From NCBI GenBank assembly GCA_964058845.1, contig CAXKVR010000631.1:1-29814 (forward strand): a stretch of 29,814 nt of DNA. Direction: 5' to 3'. Under the pieces are notes generated by a model, which ran no database searches, had not been told where the DNA came from, and saw only the letters and a list, made by a program, of their open reading frames with translations. Below, piece after piece: positions 19,417 through 29,814 of the stretch. The stretch comes from Carex sylvatica (lineage: Eukaryota > Streptophyta > Magnoliopsida > Poales > Cyperaceae). Made by a program: the position numbers and the translations under genes. How positions within the stretch are numbered: the first letter of the stretch is position 1; every line of letters starts with the position of its first letter.

Positions 19417-21058
19417 CCTTTTTTTTTTTGAAGAAAAATATGGGTCTAGCCCGTATTTAATTGAAATGGAGTCTGTTACATGGGTTATGTAACTACATCA
19501 TAGTAAAATAAAGGGTTACTCAAAACAGATTGAGTAGTGAGGATACAAAACAGTAAAAAACAGAAAGTAAGAAATGAAAAATGAGAGGGTAAAAAAAGTA
19601 AAAGTTGCATAAGATAGTAAAGAATGTTGATTTGCGACTTGGACAATTACTCGCTGTATGTAAGTGTTCTTCTCGTTCTTCCTTCTGATGTGTATTGTAG
19701 CTGGCATAATATTTCCTGTTTGCTATCTTTAGTTTCTTTGCTTTCCTCCGTGAAAGTCCTGCCATACCGTTCCCTCCATATTCAAAATTGCGCTATCAAT
19801 ATTATGCTCTTCTGGTTCTTGGTGGTGTTGCTATCTGTTAGTCTTTCAATTTGTGTGACAATGTCCATTGGCGGCATTTGTTCTGGTAATTCATTTCTCA
19901 ATTGAAAATATACTAATTTCGAATGAATGCATTCATCTAGCATATGTTTGATCGATTCACTCTGTGCCTTGCATAAAACACATTTGTTAACTATTGACCA
20001 ACCTCTCTTATTGAGATTGTCAATTGTAAACAGCTTGTTTAGTAGCATCAACCACCCGAATATTTTAATTCTAGGTGGTACGTCTAATTTCCATATTTTA
20101 CTTGCCTTGTTTAGAATTCGCGGATTGCTTTTCATTGCTCTGTAACCGGTCTTTACTGTGTAGTTTCCAAATTCGTTCCATGTCCAAGTTATATCATCTT
20201 GAGATAACGAGTTTAAAGTTAGACCCGTTAGCAAATTCTTTAGCTTTTTCAGTTCCTCTTGTGTGTTGTCAGGTAGTCCGATTATGAAGAGCAAGTCTAT
20301 TGGGGCATCAGTGCAAGCTTGCTTGAGTGTTATGTCTGTGTCAAGGGCATAGGTGTATAAGGTTGGAAATTGCGCACATAGAGTGATCCCTCTCCAATTG
20401 TTATCCCAGAACCTAATTGTTTCTCCATTTCCGGGTGGTGTGTGAAAGCAAATTTGTAGAATTGTATGGAGTTTCTCATTGCAGTGTTGAAAATTGGACA
20501 GCCCGATAACCCATTACGGCCGATGTTTTGCATCAGCAGTGGCTTGCATAATGTGATGTGTGGCTTTCTCCACTGCCAATACCATTTCATTAGAAGTACT
20601 TGGTTGAAAGTTGCTAAATCCATGATTCCTAGGCCGCCAAATTCCTTTGGAGTACCTACTAAGGTCCAATTTGCCGGATTCATTTTTTTTTGTGGCAGAG
20701 GGGACGCCCCATGCCAAAGAAAAGACCTCCTTATTTTGTCAATATCTTTAATCACTCAATCCGATAGTTTCAAGCATGACATGAAATAAGTCGGTAGTGA
20801 AGACAACACTGAGTTAATCAGAACTATCATCCCTGCAATTGATAAGTGCTTGGCTGCCCAACCACTTAGTCTCTTGTTCATTCTTTGAATTAAGGTTAGG
20901 TAGGCACTTCTTGATAATTTCTTGTTTGATAGAGGTAAACCTAAGTATGTGAAGGGTAGAGTTGTCAATTTACATTTTAAGATATTTGCTAGCTCTCGAT
21001 GAAATGCATGTGTGTCCATGGTGATCAAAAGTTCCGACTTGGTCAGATTGATTGATAG
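19417..21058 (-). mobile_element. 5'-truncated L1-type LINE
   Basis: On the minus strand the element runs from a 5' truncation point near 21058 to a poly(A) tail seen as poly(T) at about 19419-19428. It carries the end of a reverse transcriptase and a zf-RVT domain. Homology between block C and block B (GATACCATGCCACCTGGC at about 15008) begins at 21059, so the LINE junction is also the edge of copy C. No target duplication was identified. The 3' part at 19430-19780 is AT-rich tail with frame breaks. Confidence 0.8.
19782..21058 (-). pseudogene. Broken LINE reverse transcriptase / zf-RVT
   Basis: The reading begins LSINLTKSELLITMDTHAF, the end of the RT palm, followed by LPFTYLGLPLS and a thumb-like region LSIAGMIVLINSVLSSLPTYFM. 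A TGA at 20756-20758 replaces the usual Trp before VIKDIDKIRRSFLWHG. The frame then runs through WTLVGTPKEFGGLGIMDL to about 20440, where a frameshift is needed to continue as IRFWDNNWRG and YTYALDTDITL. The zf-RVT part follows: ITWTWNEFGNYTVKTGYRAM, WKLDVPPRIKIFGWLML and the metal-binding pattern CVLCKAQSESIKHMLDEC. A second premature TGA is at 19782-19784, before IWRERYGRTFTEESK. It cannot encode an active enzyme. Confidence 0.85.
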
Positions 21059-22057
21059 ACCATGCCACCTGGCAGTAAAAAAATGCTTAGGAAAATCACT
21101 GATGAATGTCCAGGTGGCAGATGCTTCCCCCTTAAAATAGTTATTACTTGAAGAGGAACTTAATTAAAACCTGTTAGTTTCACATTTTATGGGACACGTG
21201 TCTGGTTTTGGTCGTTGAATTGTTAGTTATTGTATTTGTCATTATATTTGTCGTTTTGGTGGCATTTGAGCTCTCTTCAATATAGTTGTTATTTACATAT
21301 AATAGATAAAACAACTGAATTGTGAGAGGAGGATTCATACAAACAGTTGACTACATCTCAAGAATACAAGACCAGGGATGACGATTATTTTTCTCTTTAT
21401 AATATTTCTTTTTATTTAAATATTTCTTTTTATTTAAAGTGAAATTTAGAATTAAGATATTTAAATATTTAATATCTATTTAATATTGTTCCATTCGAAT
21501 TTTGAACCTGTAATCTTTTACACAGAGAGCAATTTTTGCAACGGGCTTGAGACAGAAATTTTTTCTAAACCGTCTTTATATGCTTAAATAGCCGTCATTA
21601 GAAGCATGCATAGATTTCTTTAATTAGTGTGTGTTTTTTCAAAGAAGAATTTCAGCTTTATTTACATGTTGTGTTTAAATATAATATATTAATTTATTTA
21701 TTTACTGTTTATTTGACCTTAGATTATATAAATTATCATTATATTAGATAATTACTTTTTAGTTTAATTAATAAGAATAGAATATAAATAAAATTTAATT
21801 TTAACAGGTGCGATTTAATTAAACTTATCTGCTACACTAGTTGAAACATAGAACCAAAAATCACAAGAGGAGTACATATATTCATAATTTTTCACAAATT
21901 TATTTTCTGGTTATTTTTACTATGTATGCTTTACTCGTTACTCTAATACTCACCTTTGATGATATCTCATATATATCTTCAATTTGATTAATTGATCTTG
22001 ACCGTTCAATTTGAGTAATTACAAAACCCATTAAACTATTGCCAGCAAATTTGAGCT

Positions 22058-22076
22058 TTTTTTTTTTTTTTTTTTG
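22058..22076. repeat. Poly(T) tract
   Basis: A T run precedes GAAGGCCAG; the same layout occurs in copy A at 6058-6083. It predates the A/C split. Confidence 0.7.
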
Positions 22077-22690
22077 AAGGCCAGTGAGCATGAAAGCCTT
22101 GTTGTTAAAAGCATGTCCCTTAAAACCCAATTGAAATTTAATGCAAGTCCAATTTTCACTAGTCATAAACCGGTCCAAAAGGGTTTATACGAAGACATAA
22201 ACAACACAATTTCTTTTAGTTTTAAGAACTAAAAAAAGCAAATTAGGAATATTTGTTGGTATCCCACAGAGGAGACTGATTTGAAGTAATTTCTGAACTA
22301 CTGATTGGGTTCCAACTAAATCTCGTTTCCGCTCTTCCACCCAGGCCTCCTGATATCATCTCACTAATTTTCACAATTACCAACCAACTATTACACAGTG
22401 TGAAAAATCAGAAAAAAAAACCGTTGACCTCTTTCCAATAGAGCAAATTATTAGTTCCATCCCATCTATATATATATATCGAAAAATATATATATATATT
22501 GAAGAAAAGTTGCAAAGAACAGGGCTAGATGCTCCTCCGTGCTACCATTGTACGGGCCTAATTGAGCCCATCCGATAATCTTATTTTGGGTTTTATTTGC
22601 AGGTAATACACTTAGAAAAAAATTCGTCAAAATTTGGGCTGGAGAAATAGTCTGGTCTAGTCACCTCTTGTGGGTTTCATACATCTATCC

Positions 22691-23076
22691 AAGGGGGAAA
22701 ACGGAGCGGATACATAGTAGCTAATAGTAATAAAATTATATTCATATTTTTTTTATTTTTTTAATACAGATACAGAGCAGATATCAGATGTATACAACGT
22801 ATACGTATACAAATTTTGATCAAATAGGATAGGATATTTATAAATATGATATAAAATATTAAAATTTGTAATATTTATATAATTATAACAGTGAATACTA
22901 TAAATTTTTTATACCATATATTAAAATATATGCTATATATCTACTATGCGGATACGGATAATTGAAATGTAAAATCATATCAATATTCTTATTCGCACGA
23001 ATAATTGAATATCGGATATCCATATCTAAGTTTTTCAAATACAAATCGGATATTATCCATACCGTTTTCACCCCCT
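22691..23076. mobile_element. 386-bp hAT-like non-autonomous element
   Basis: The left end AAGGGGGAAAACGGAG and the inverted right end AGGGGGTGAAAACGGTA are hAT-like. Flanks ATCTATCC (22683-22690) and ATCTCTCC (23077-23084) make an 8-bp duplication with one mismatch. The interior has GGATAC, ATATCGGATATCC and similar palindromic strings. It is private to copy C. Confidence 0.75.
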
Positions 23077-24934
23077 ATCTCTCCTTCAAAGTTCAAATAA
23101 ATCGGTTCGGAGTTTCAGAATAAAGTTATGTTTTGTTTGGTTTTTATCAGTATTTAAAGTGTTTTTAAATCTTGACCATAATCCTTTTTATCGGCGTTAC
23201 TAATCAGTAATTACATAAAAGCAAATGAGCCAACTTCGTTTAGCTATGATCTTAATTTGCAGTCTTAAATTAAAAAAGCAATTGATATTTTACAAAGAAT
23301 GTTAAATCTTCAAACTTTAACTATAACACATCATCTGTACTTTCACATGTTTTATCTATTCTTCTTTTTATTTAATTAGGATGGTTCTTATACATCATAC
23401 TTTGTTTTCTTATTTAAAAAAATATTGTGTTTGATATGTACGTTTAAGATGCAATGTAACTCTTAATTAAAGCAATATAACTTTTTTTATTTTTCTGCTG
23501 AAATTAATATTGGGCACGGCTAATTTTATGCGTCTGCAATGTTTGAAAATGATATTTAGTTTTGCCTTAATTTTCATTACATACTGCGCACGGCTAATTT
23601 TGTCTTAATTTTCTTCTTTTTTTAAATTGTTATTTTAATTATCATTTTTTCTTCACTAAATATTTTTGTCAGAGCAAATCTTGAGTAACAACTTTACAGT
23701 CCGATGACTGAGATTTTATTTTATTTAACGTAAAATACTTATAACCTCATATCATACATTAATAGTCGATTAATTGTTGCATATATTGAATAGAACCGAT
23801 TTTTGGTTTAGTTGCAAATGCAATATTTTTTATGTGAGAAGTTGGCAGTTCAAAATCTAGATGAGAGATTTTTTTTATGAGCATTAATTAGAACTTGGAA
23901 AGATAGACTTTCATCTTTATCTCAAAGAAATAAATAAATTGTATTATCAGAATCACTAGAGCTTTAAATTAAACACGAAATGCATGTTCTCTTCAATTCA
24001 ATTGTACAGAAATCATTAAAAAGTCTCAAACGAATTTAATTGTTCGGTTCAAATTAATTGTAGTTGTATATCTATTGTTTTGACCAACTTTATTAATAAA
24101 AGTTTTAACTTGATTAAAATTATTAAAACGGGTGAAATTGGATAGGAACTGTTCAATGAAATCGGTACAAGTGAAGAAGAGCTGAATGAATCAATATTAT
24201 ATTTGTTCAATTCCACATCTTTACTCCACTCATGTTTCAAAAACATAAAGAAATATTATTATTTATGACAGATTTGATCAGGTATTCAGGTGTTGACAAT
24301 TTATCCAAAGAGTATGTTATATGAATTCGTATTCCCTAAGGTGACAGAATATTTATGTTTGGATCCAGACCGTTCAATTAGAATTTGCACGAATATTAAA
24401 GTAATATTGCCTTTACGGTTATGATATAAAATCAAAAATCTGTCACCATCTGGCGAAACAAAAAAATTATTGTTAAAAGTAACCTGATAGAAATTATTAT
24501 TTTTAAAAATATTGCTATTACATCAATTCGCGATGATATCGATAGTAAAAAAAACACTTTACCCCGATGATATCAAAATTTGTTTGTCTTATCCGCTTAG
24601 TCTAAGCTGGTTGTCTTATCCGCATTAAAATCTTAATTATGTTGTGAATCTAAATCGTCTACATAAACCTTGATACAACATAGACGGCTTAAACTAAACA
24701 TCGGATATATTTTGATCTGACACAAAACCTGAGTCCAGGTTCTAAGGTAACTTGATCAATATTAAGTTTGATCCGGATCGATGATCTGATCAAAATCTAG
24801 ATCAATCTAGTTTGATCAATATCTGGACCAATCTGATATATTCAAGATGAAATAATGCATGAGGGTTCTTTAATATCCGTGCCAAAATATATCGAACGGT
24901 CTAAATCTAAACTCGACGTGAACTAGTGAATGAA

Positions 24935-25110
24935 AAACGTGACGTGATGTGATAAATATGTCGTGATTTGGTCATATCACGTGACCAAAATTTATTTTAC
25001 TTGACATAACTAAAATAGTAAAGGACAGTCATGTCATGCGAATAGTCACGTCATGTCAGCACGCGTGATCACGCCATGATAACACATGATGTGATTAATC
25101 ATGTTAAATT
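24935..25110. repeat. CACGTGA-rich degenerate repeat, copy C
   Basis: The counterpart of 9530-9720, with GTGACGTGATGTGAT, ATCACGTGACC and CACGCGTGATCACG forms. It leads towards the 86-bp tandem array, which uses the same words. Confidence 0.5.
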
Positions 25111-25231
25111 ATTGTTTTTAAATTTAAAATTAGTTTAAAGAAGATAATAATAAAATATATCAAATAATAATAAGTATTACAAAATAAATTATAATTAAGA
25201 AATAATGTTGAAAAAATTAAAATTAAAATAT

Positions 25232-25482
25232 AAAAGACAGTCACATCACGCATCACGCAAATTATGTGCGTCACGTGATCGACAAGTAACATGAAAGAAC
25301 ATTGTAGTGCAGTGTATAAAAGACAGTCACATCACGAATCACGCAAATTATGTGCATCACGTGATCGACACGTAACATGAAAGAACATTGTAGTGCAGTG
25401 TATAAAAGACAGTCACATCACGCATCACACAAATTATGTGCGTCACGTGATCGACACATAACATGAAAGAACATTGTAGTAT
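25232..25482. repeat. 86-bp tandem repeat, about 2.9 copies, with G-box cores
   Basis: Units start at 25232, 25318 and 25404, each opening AAAAGACAGTCACATCACG. Each contains TCACGTGATCGAC with a CACGTG core, and the full units end with CATTGTAGTGCAGTGTAT. Unit-to-unit differences are only a few bases, so amplification is recent. After the third unit, GTAGTATGCACTGCACTACAC partly inverts the unit end. CACGTG is the core bound by plant bZIP and bHLH factors; regulatory use is inference. Confidence 0.9.
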
Positions 25483-25499
25483 GCACTGCACTACACAGA

Positions 25500-27000
25500 A
25501 CCTCATGGATCTCTCATTCTAGTATACACTGCACTTAGCTGCACATTGTACAGTGCTGCTCAAAGCAGATGACATGGATGATGGATCCACGTATATATTG
25601 TACTAGAACTAGCTAGTACACTAAACACCTATACACCATGCACAACAGCACAAGCATACAAAGCGCCTCTATCAGCGGCTGATGCCTTATATTATAGCTA
25701 GGCCTAGCTTGGCTCGTTATCCCAGTCCCACTTCAGTCTTCATTTCACATGATGTTATACATTAATCACCGTTTTGGATATATCGACAAACTGCCACAGT
25801 TAACGGCCCCAACTTGATTCAATTTATGATTCAGGTTTGACATTCTGCTGCCTAAGCACAACACCTCTCGATCGGCTTCTCCACTGCCACGTATTTCTTT
25901 TCTTTCCTCCTATAATTTTATTTTTATTTGTTTTTCTCTGTTAATTCTGCTCAAAACTGTACACCCTAGCTAGCTAGTCAATGCAATAGATGGTAAATTA
26001 CAAGTATTATCTGACCTTTTCTGAGTTGTACCAAACGAATTATATATTAATTAATTCTCAGTGAAAACATTTTTCCAATCAGCAAATTTCAATTCTAATT
26101 CATTTCTATTAAAGTCATATCTATTAAATTGAATTGAAATTTTGTACTTGCATGTTGTGATTCCGATACCGAGCAGATCGAAAGCGCATATATTGCGCGC
26201 TCGAATATATATATAATTATGTTCCTGAATTTAAAGGCTGAAATTATAAGAAAACTTAAGATAAAACGAAAAACTATAAAGTAGACTTGTAAACCCTCAT
26301 GCATGATATACACATATACATATATACATATATACATATATACATACATATATACACACATATATATACACATATCTCATGCGCGCATCATATTAATTAA
26401 AAATAAAAAGAATAAGCTCTTAAAGCGACGCGTGTCCCTCATATATATTGACATGCATGGACCCTGGAAATTAAAAAATAATTGTCAAATCCGTATCATA
26501 TATTGATTGCTGCCGATTAAATGACTAGTTTGGAATATAGTGCAAATGATGTCTCCATGCATGTACCCGGATGCAGTAGGTGGCATGGCAACATTCTTCA
26601 AGTAATGTCACGTTCATTAATACTGAACATATATATATATATAATATACATCATGTGACCATGCAGACCGAATTTCGCAAGTCTAGATTTCGTGAACATA
26701 TATATATATATATATATATTCTCAAATATTCTCATATTCTTAACAGTAAACAGATACAGGTTGTAACTCCCACAGAGTACGTAGTTAGAATTAAACGCCG
26801 CATTAGGTCATTAATTTATTATAATTCCTAGCTAGCTATTAGAATTTAGAATACTACATATTAACAAATGGAAATTAATAAGCACTTTTGGCCAGATAGA
26901 TCTTAATTAGGTGGAAACAGGATGGGACACATGCATGTCCCCTCTCGATCGTCTAAAATAATAATATGCTTGTGAAAAAAAAAAAATATATATATATATA
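25500..27000. other. Gene-free region with microsatellites
   Basis: No coding sequence is supported. There are TA/CATA tracts at about 26196-26216, 26307-26374, 26629-26644 and 26699-26718, and CTAGCTAG and CATGCATG strings. From about 25560 to 25960 the sequence is less repetitive, including TCGATCGGCTTCTCCACTGCCACG, and could belong to a promoter, but no gene follows in the window. Confidence 0.35.
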
Positions 27001-27008
27001 TATATATG
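26988..27008. repeat. (TA)n microsatellite
   Basis: A TA tract preceded by poly(A) lies at the insertion point of the hAT-like element at 27013. Confidence 0.85.
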
Positions 27009-27012
27009 TAGT

Positions 27013-27540
27013 TAGGAGTGTTCAAACGGTTCGGTTTAATCGGTTTTGGACCGAACCGAATTAATTCGGTTTAAACGGTCCGGTTATTTTAGTTTATTGG
27101 ATCGGTTCGGTTGACTTTTCAAAACCGAATTATAACTTTGGTTCGGTTCGATTTGAAAATTTCAAAACCGAAATAATCAAACCGACCGAAATTTCATATA
27201 ATATGAATTTGATCCGAACCACCCCGGTTTATTTCTTAATACTCTGGTTTATTTTTTAATCAATTGCTTTAAATACTTGGTTTATTTCTAAATATCTTAG
27301 TTTATTTCTTAATACTCCGGTTTATTTCTTAATATACTTTGGTGTATTATAAATCAATTGTTTTAAATAAAAAATTTTATATATTTCGGTTTGAACCGAA
27401 CAAACCGAAATAAAACTTCAGTTCGGTTCGGTTCGGTTGCAATGCTAATTCGATTTGGTTCTATTTTTGAAACCGAATTATAACTTTAGTTTGCCAAGTT
27501 CAGTTTGATTTCAACCGAACCGAACCGATAAACACCCCTA
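27013..27540. mobile_element. 528-bp hAT-like non-autonomous element
   Basis: The left end is TAGGAGTGTTCAAACGGTTC and the inverted right end TAGGGGTGTTTATCGGTTCG. Flanks TATGTAGT (27005-27012) and TCTGTAGT (27541-27548) are an 8-bp target duplication with one mismatch. The subterminal regions are filled with CGGTTCGGTT and AACCGAACCG repeats on both arms, and the middle repeats GGTTTATTTCTTAATACT. There is no coding sequence, so it depends on a transposase elsewhere. Confidence 0.9.
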
Positions 27541-27548
27541 TCTGTAGT

Positions 27549-28500
27549 CGATCGGCAGCTTCTGCTCGGTTTTGATCATAAAAGAAAATACATCTGTAGT
27601 CAAAAGAATATTTGTAATTAACAATAAACTTTTTATTTATAAAATAATTGTAAAAGTGATTAAATTATGTCCGATTTTAAAATATTTTGCACGTACGTAC
27701 CTTATACATTGACAAATTAGCAATGACAATTAAATCCGTTCAATGTCCGACAATAGTAAAACGGGTAAAACAGTACAAAGTAGACGAAACCGATCACTTG
27801 AATATGATTTGACCTGTTGGAACGAATTAATCATGAATAGAAATCCTACTTCTTACTTACACTTGTCGACTTATTATTAACTTAATTAATTACTATATAT
27901 ATATGTGCTAAATTATGAAAGGAAAATTAAAGGTACTTTAAACCCCAAAAATATTATAATTTTATAACCGGGTTTTAAACCCCCACCATCTCATGCATTT
28001 TCTTGTGATTTAAGATGATGTTTTGAATGTTACAAGAGGTACTATTTGATTAATTGTCGGCTCAAATCTCTTTTAGGTTGAATTTCTAATATAAATATGC
28101 AATGAGGGACTATCTTGTAATTTATACTTTTTTATATTTATTGGTTATTTACTTTAATTTTTTTAACAACGCTTAATTATTTAGAGGCAGTACTCTCAAT
28201 TCTTAATTACTGGTTTACAAAACTTGATATTGAAGTTTTCATAAAATAAATCAAAGGCTCCAACAAAAAAAAATTGAAAACATGATCTCCTTGTACACAT
28301 GTGAAGAACTTCAATATTGCTGGCTCCATATCCAAACCTCTATACAAAAACAATCAATTAGGCTTAATTTGTTGAAGGGAACAGACAATGCATGTTATTG
28401 TTAGATATGCTGGTAAAAGTTGGAAACAAGTACTTTCAATTATGTGCACCTAATTTTTGGATGTTTTCTCTGGTATTAATTATTGTATTCTTTTTATATT
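27549..28500. other. AT-rich stretch, nothing recognised
   Basis: No convincing gene, element end or inverted repeat was found. Confidence 0.4.
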
Positions 28501-28504
28501 TCAT

Positions 28505-28760
28505 TTATTATTGTTGATAGTGAACTCTTACCTCCAAAGGCAGAACTAGACCTTTAGACTATGGGATCAAACATGAATGAAGATCAAGCTAGCGTATCAA
28601 ATTTTTGTACTGCAAATAGAGATCAATTTGACAGTTCCATAGCATTGTCTGCTAAACTATATAGAAATTTATCAATAAACACAAAAATTATGAAAATAAA
28701 TGGGGGTCAATTGATCCCATTTACAATGTCTGCCTCCGCCTCTGCTTACCTCTTAACATA
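28505..28760. other. Moderately complex segment with a short open frame
   Basis: An open frame at 28561-28809 could encode 82 residues starting MGSNMNEDQASVSNF. I recognise no domain, and the segment from CTCCAAAGGCAGAACTAGACC to CCTCCGCCTCTGCTTACCTC has the look of a transposon-derived piece, inverted GGCGGAGGCAG near its edge. Treat as a doubtful hypothetical. Confidence 0.2.
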
Positions 28761-28809
28761 TATAGATGAAGATACATTATCAAGTAACCAAATTTCTTGT
28801 AAATATTAA

Positions 28810-29640
28810 TATAGACTATATATACAGTTGAGTAGTTTGATTTCTAGCTTACTAAAAAAATAGAATAAAAAAAAACACAAAACTATATGTATGGAAAGAA
28901 AAGATGAAGGTATCTATATATTCTTCATAACTATTGACAAGTCAAAACACATATGTCAGATAATTAAATTGATACATAAAGTCAAGAAATTGTTGCTTTC
29001 ATATCATAAATTGATTATTGAACTTTTATTTATCACTCATAAATTACTGAATTTTTAATTTGTTCCAACTAAACCACTTTGTCAAAAAAAATCATTCAAA
29101 AACTAAATGACTCATATACCAGATATATGTCAGAAAGAAATATATCCATTTTTTGTGAAAAAAATTATATGGTAATTTGACAAAACTGCCCACAATTATT
29201 AGAAATTAAAAGAATCACTTCAATGAAATTTAATGGCCAAGACAATTACTAGCATATGCTAATTAATGTATCCAAAAGTTTCTCTAATATAACTGAAGAT
29301 ATCATTTTATCTAAAGTCAGGTCATATTTAATTATATTTAATTTAGTGTCTATTCATACAGAAAGAATTTAATTCTCAGGATGCTAATTCCTGGAGTTAA
29401 CATTCTCTGTTTGGCTGTCAGACAGAAAAAAAGCAGATCTAATTTGAATAGCTGAAACACTATATGTGAGAAAAAAAATTTCACTCTAAGTAATTTTTTT
29501 TTTTATACTAAAAGAGTGAATGACCGAATAGGACTAATATGATGATTGTGGCAATCACATGCAAAGGCACCAGATATCCAGAAATTGATACTTCGTACTC
29601 TTGCCACTAGCTAACATGTCATGTTATGGCACCCAAATAT
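28810..29640. other. AT-rich stretch, nothing recognised
   Basis: No gene or element ends were found; poly(A/T) runs are frequent. Confidence 0.4.
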
Positions 29641-29814
29641 TAGTGGGTTGTTCTCGGGTAGGGGCCGGGCGGGCCAGGTATCACGGATATTTTTTTAAAA
29701 TCCGTGTCCTACCCGTCTTATATCCGTGCCCGTGGTACTCTTGACGGGCAGGGCGATCCGGGTAGGGGCCGGTCTGGTCAGATTTTTTTCTGTTATTTTT
29801 TTTACGGTGTTGTA
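29641..29814. mobile_element. hAT-like fragment running off the window
   Basis: GC-rich strings TCGGGTAGGGGCCGGGCGGG, ATCCGTGTCCTACCCG and GATCCGGGTAGGGGCCGG stand out from the AT-rich surroundings and resemble 19264-19416. The pattern is typical of non-autonomous hAT-like repeats, but only part is in view. Confidence 0.4.

Larger units (their letters stand above)
21059..25140. repeat. Duplicated block, copy C (no VQ gene)
   Basis: It matches copy B at about 15010-15125 and 15632-15690, and copy A from 4187 and 5125 through 9765 in several collinear pieces. It begins abruptly at the LINE junction and lacks everything to the left, including the VQ gene. It has its own hAT-like insertion at 22691-23076 and lacks the retrocopy and the right half of the 178-bp MITE. 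Confidence 0.8.

Noticed and set aside
19280..20789. Plus-strand frames across the LINE
   Set aside because: They are antisense to the reverse transcriptase/zf-RVT coding strand.
25232..25482. CRISPR-like array
   Set aside because: The units are direct tandem copies with no spacers, in a plant genome.
25520..25720. Possible microRNA precursor in the less repetitive segment
   Set aside because: No known mature plant miRNA sequence was recognised and no long fold-back could be supported by eye.
26095..26831. Open frames rich in Ile-Tyr-Ile-Tyr
   Set aside because: They are translations of TA/CATA microsatellites.
1..29814. tRNA or rRNA genes
   Set aside because: No cloverleaf with A and B boxes and no rRNA-like conserved strings were seen on either strand.

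Overview
This is a gene-poor, AT-rich stretch of a flowering-plant nuclear genome. The plant assignment rests on small intronless genes with the plant-specific VQ motif, a plant L1-type LINE remnant, a CACTA terminus opening CACTACAACAAAA, hAT-type elements with 8-bp target duplications, a long-TIR Mutator-like element, many hairpin MITEs and long (TA)n/(GA)n microsatellites. I cannot name the species.

Three intact genes are convincing, all on the minus strand and all encoding short VQ-motif proteins: VQ-1 (1122-1424, 100 aa), VQ-2 (3104-3466, 120 aa) and VQ-3 (12940-13269, 109 aa). VQ-2 and VQ-3 are recent duplicates, about 90% identical by eye; VQ-1 is an older relative. VQ proteins are nuclear cofactors of WRKY transcription factors. 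Each gene has a TATA-like element close upstream and a pair of oppositely oriented W-box cores (TTGACT/AGTCAA) further up, so control by the WRKY factors they partner is plausible.

The large-scale structure is a degenerate repeat of one block: A (about 2218-9765), B (about 10199-16210) and C (about 21059-25140). A and B each carry a VQ gene. C retains only the part beyond the gene and starts exactly where a 5'-truncated, broken LINE ends, so a possible fourth VQ locus has been lost or never reached this site.

Layout: 1-1100, hAT-like and MITE sequence; 1122-1700, VQ-1 and its promoter; 2218-9765, block A with VQ-2, small MITEs and an antisense processed retrocopy; 9793-10190, a hairpin MITE at the A/B junction; 10199-16210, block B with a 1.5-kb long-TIR MULE, a 368-bp MITE, VQ-3, two hAT-like insertions and a 471-bp MITE; 16371-18590, a (TA)n tract, two hairpin MITEs and a CACTA end; 19417-21058, the LINE; 21059-25140, block C with a hAT-like insertion; 25232-25480, an 86-bp tandem array with G-box cores; 25500-29640, gene-free AT-rich DNA with a 528-bp hAT-like element; 29641 to the end, another hAT-like fragment running off the window.

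Comparing the blocks gives empty-site evidence for many insertions, so the window records how a small WRKY-partner gene family was duplicated and then rebuilt by transposons. All alignments and identity figures were made by eye.
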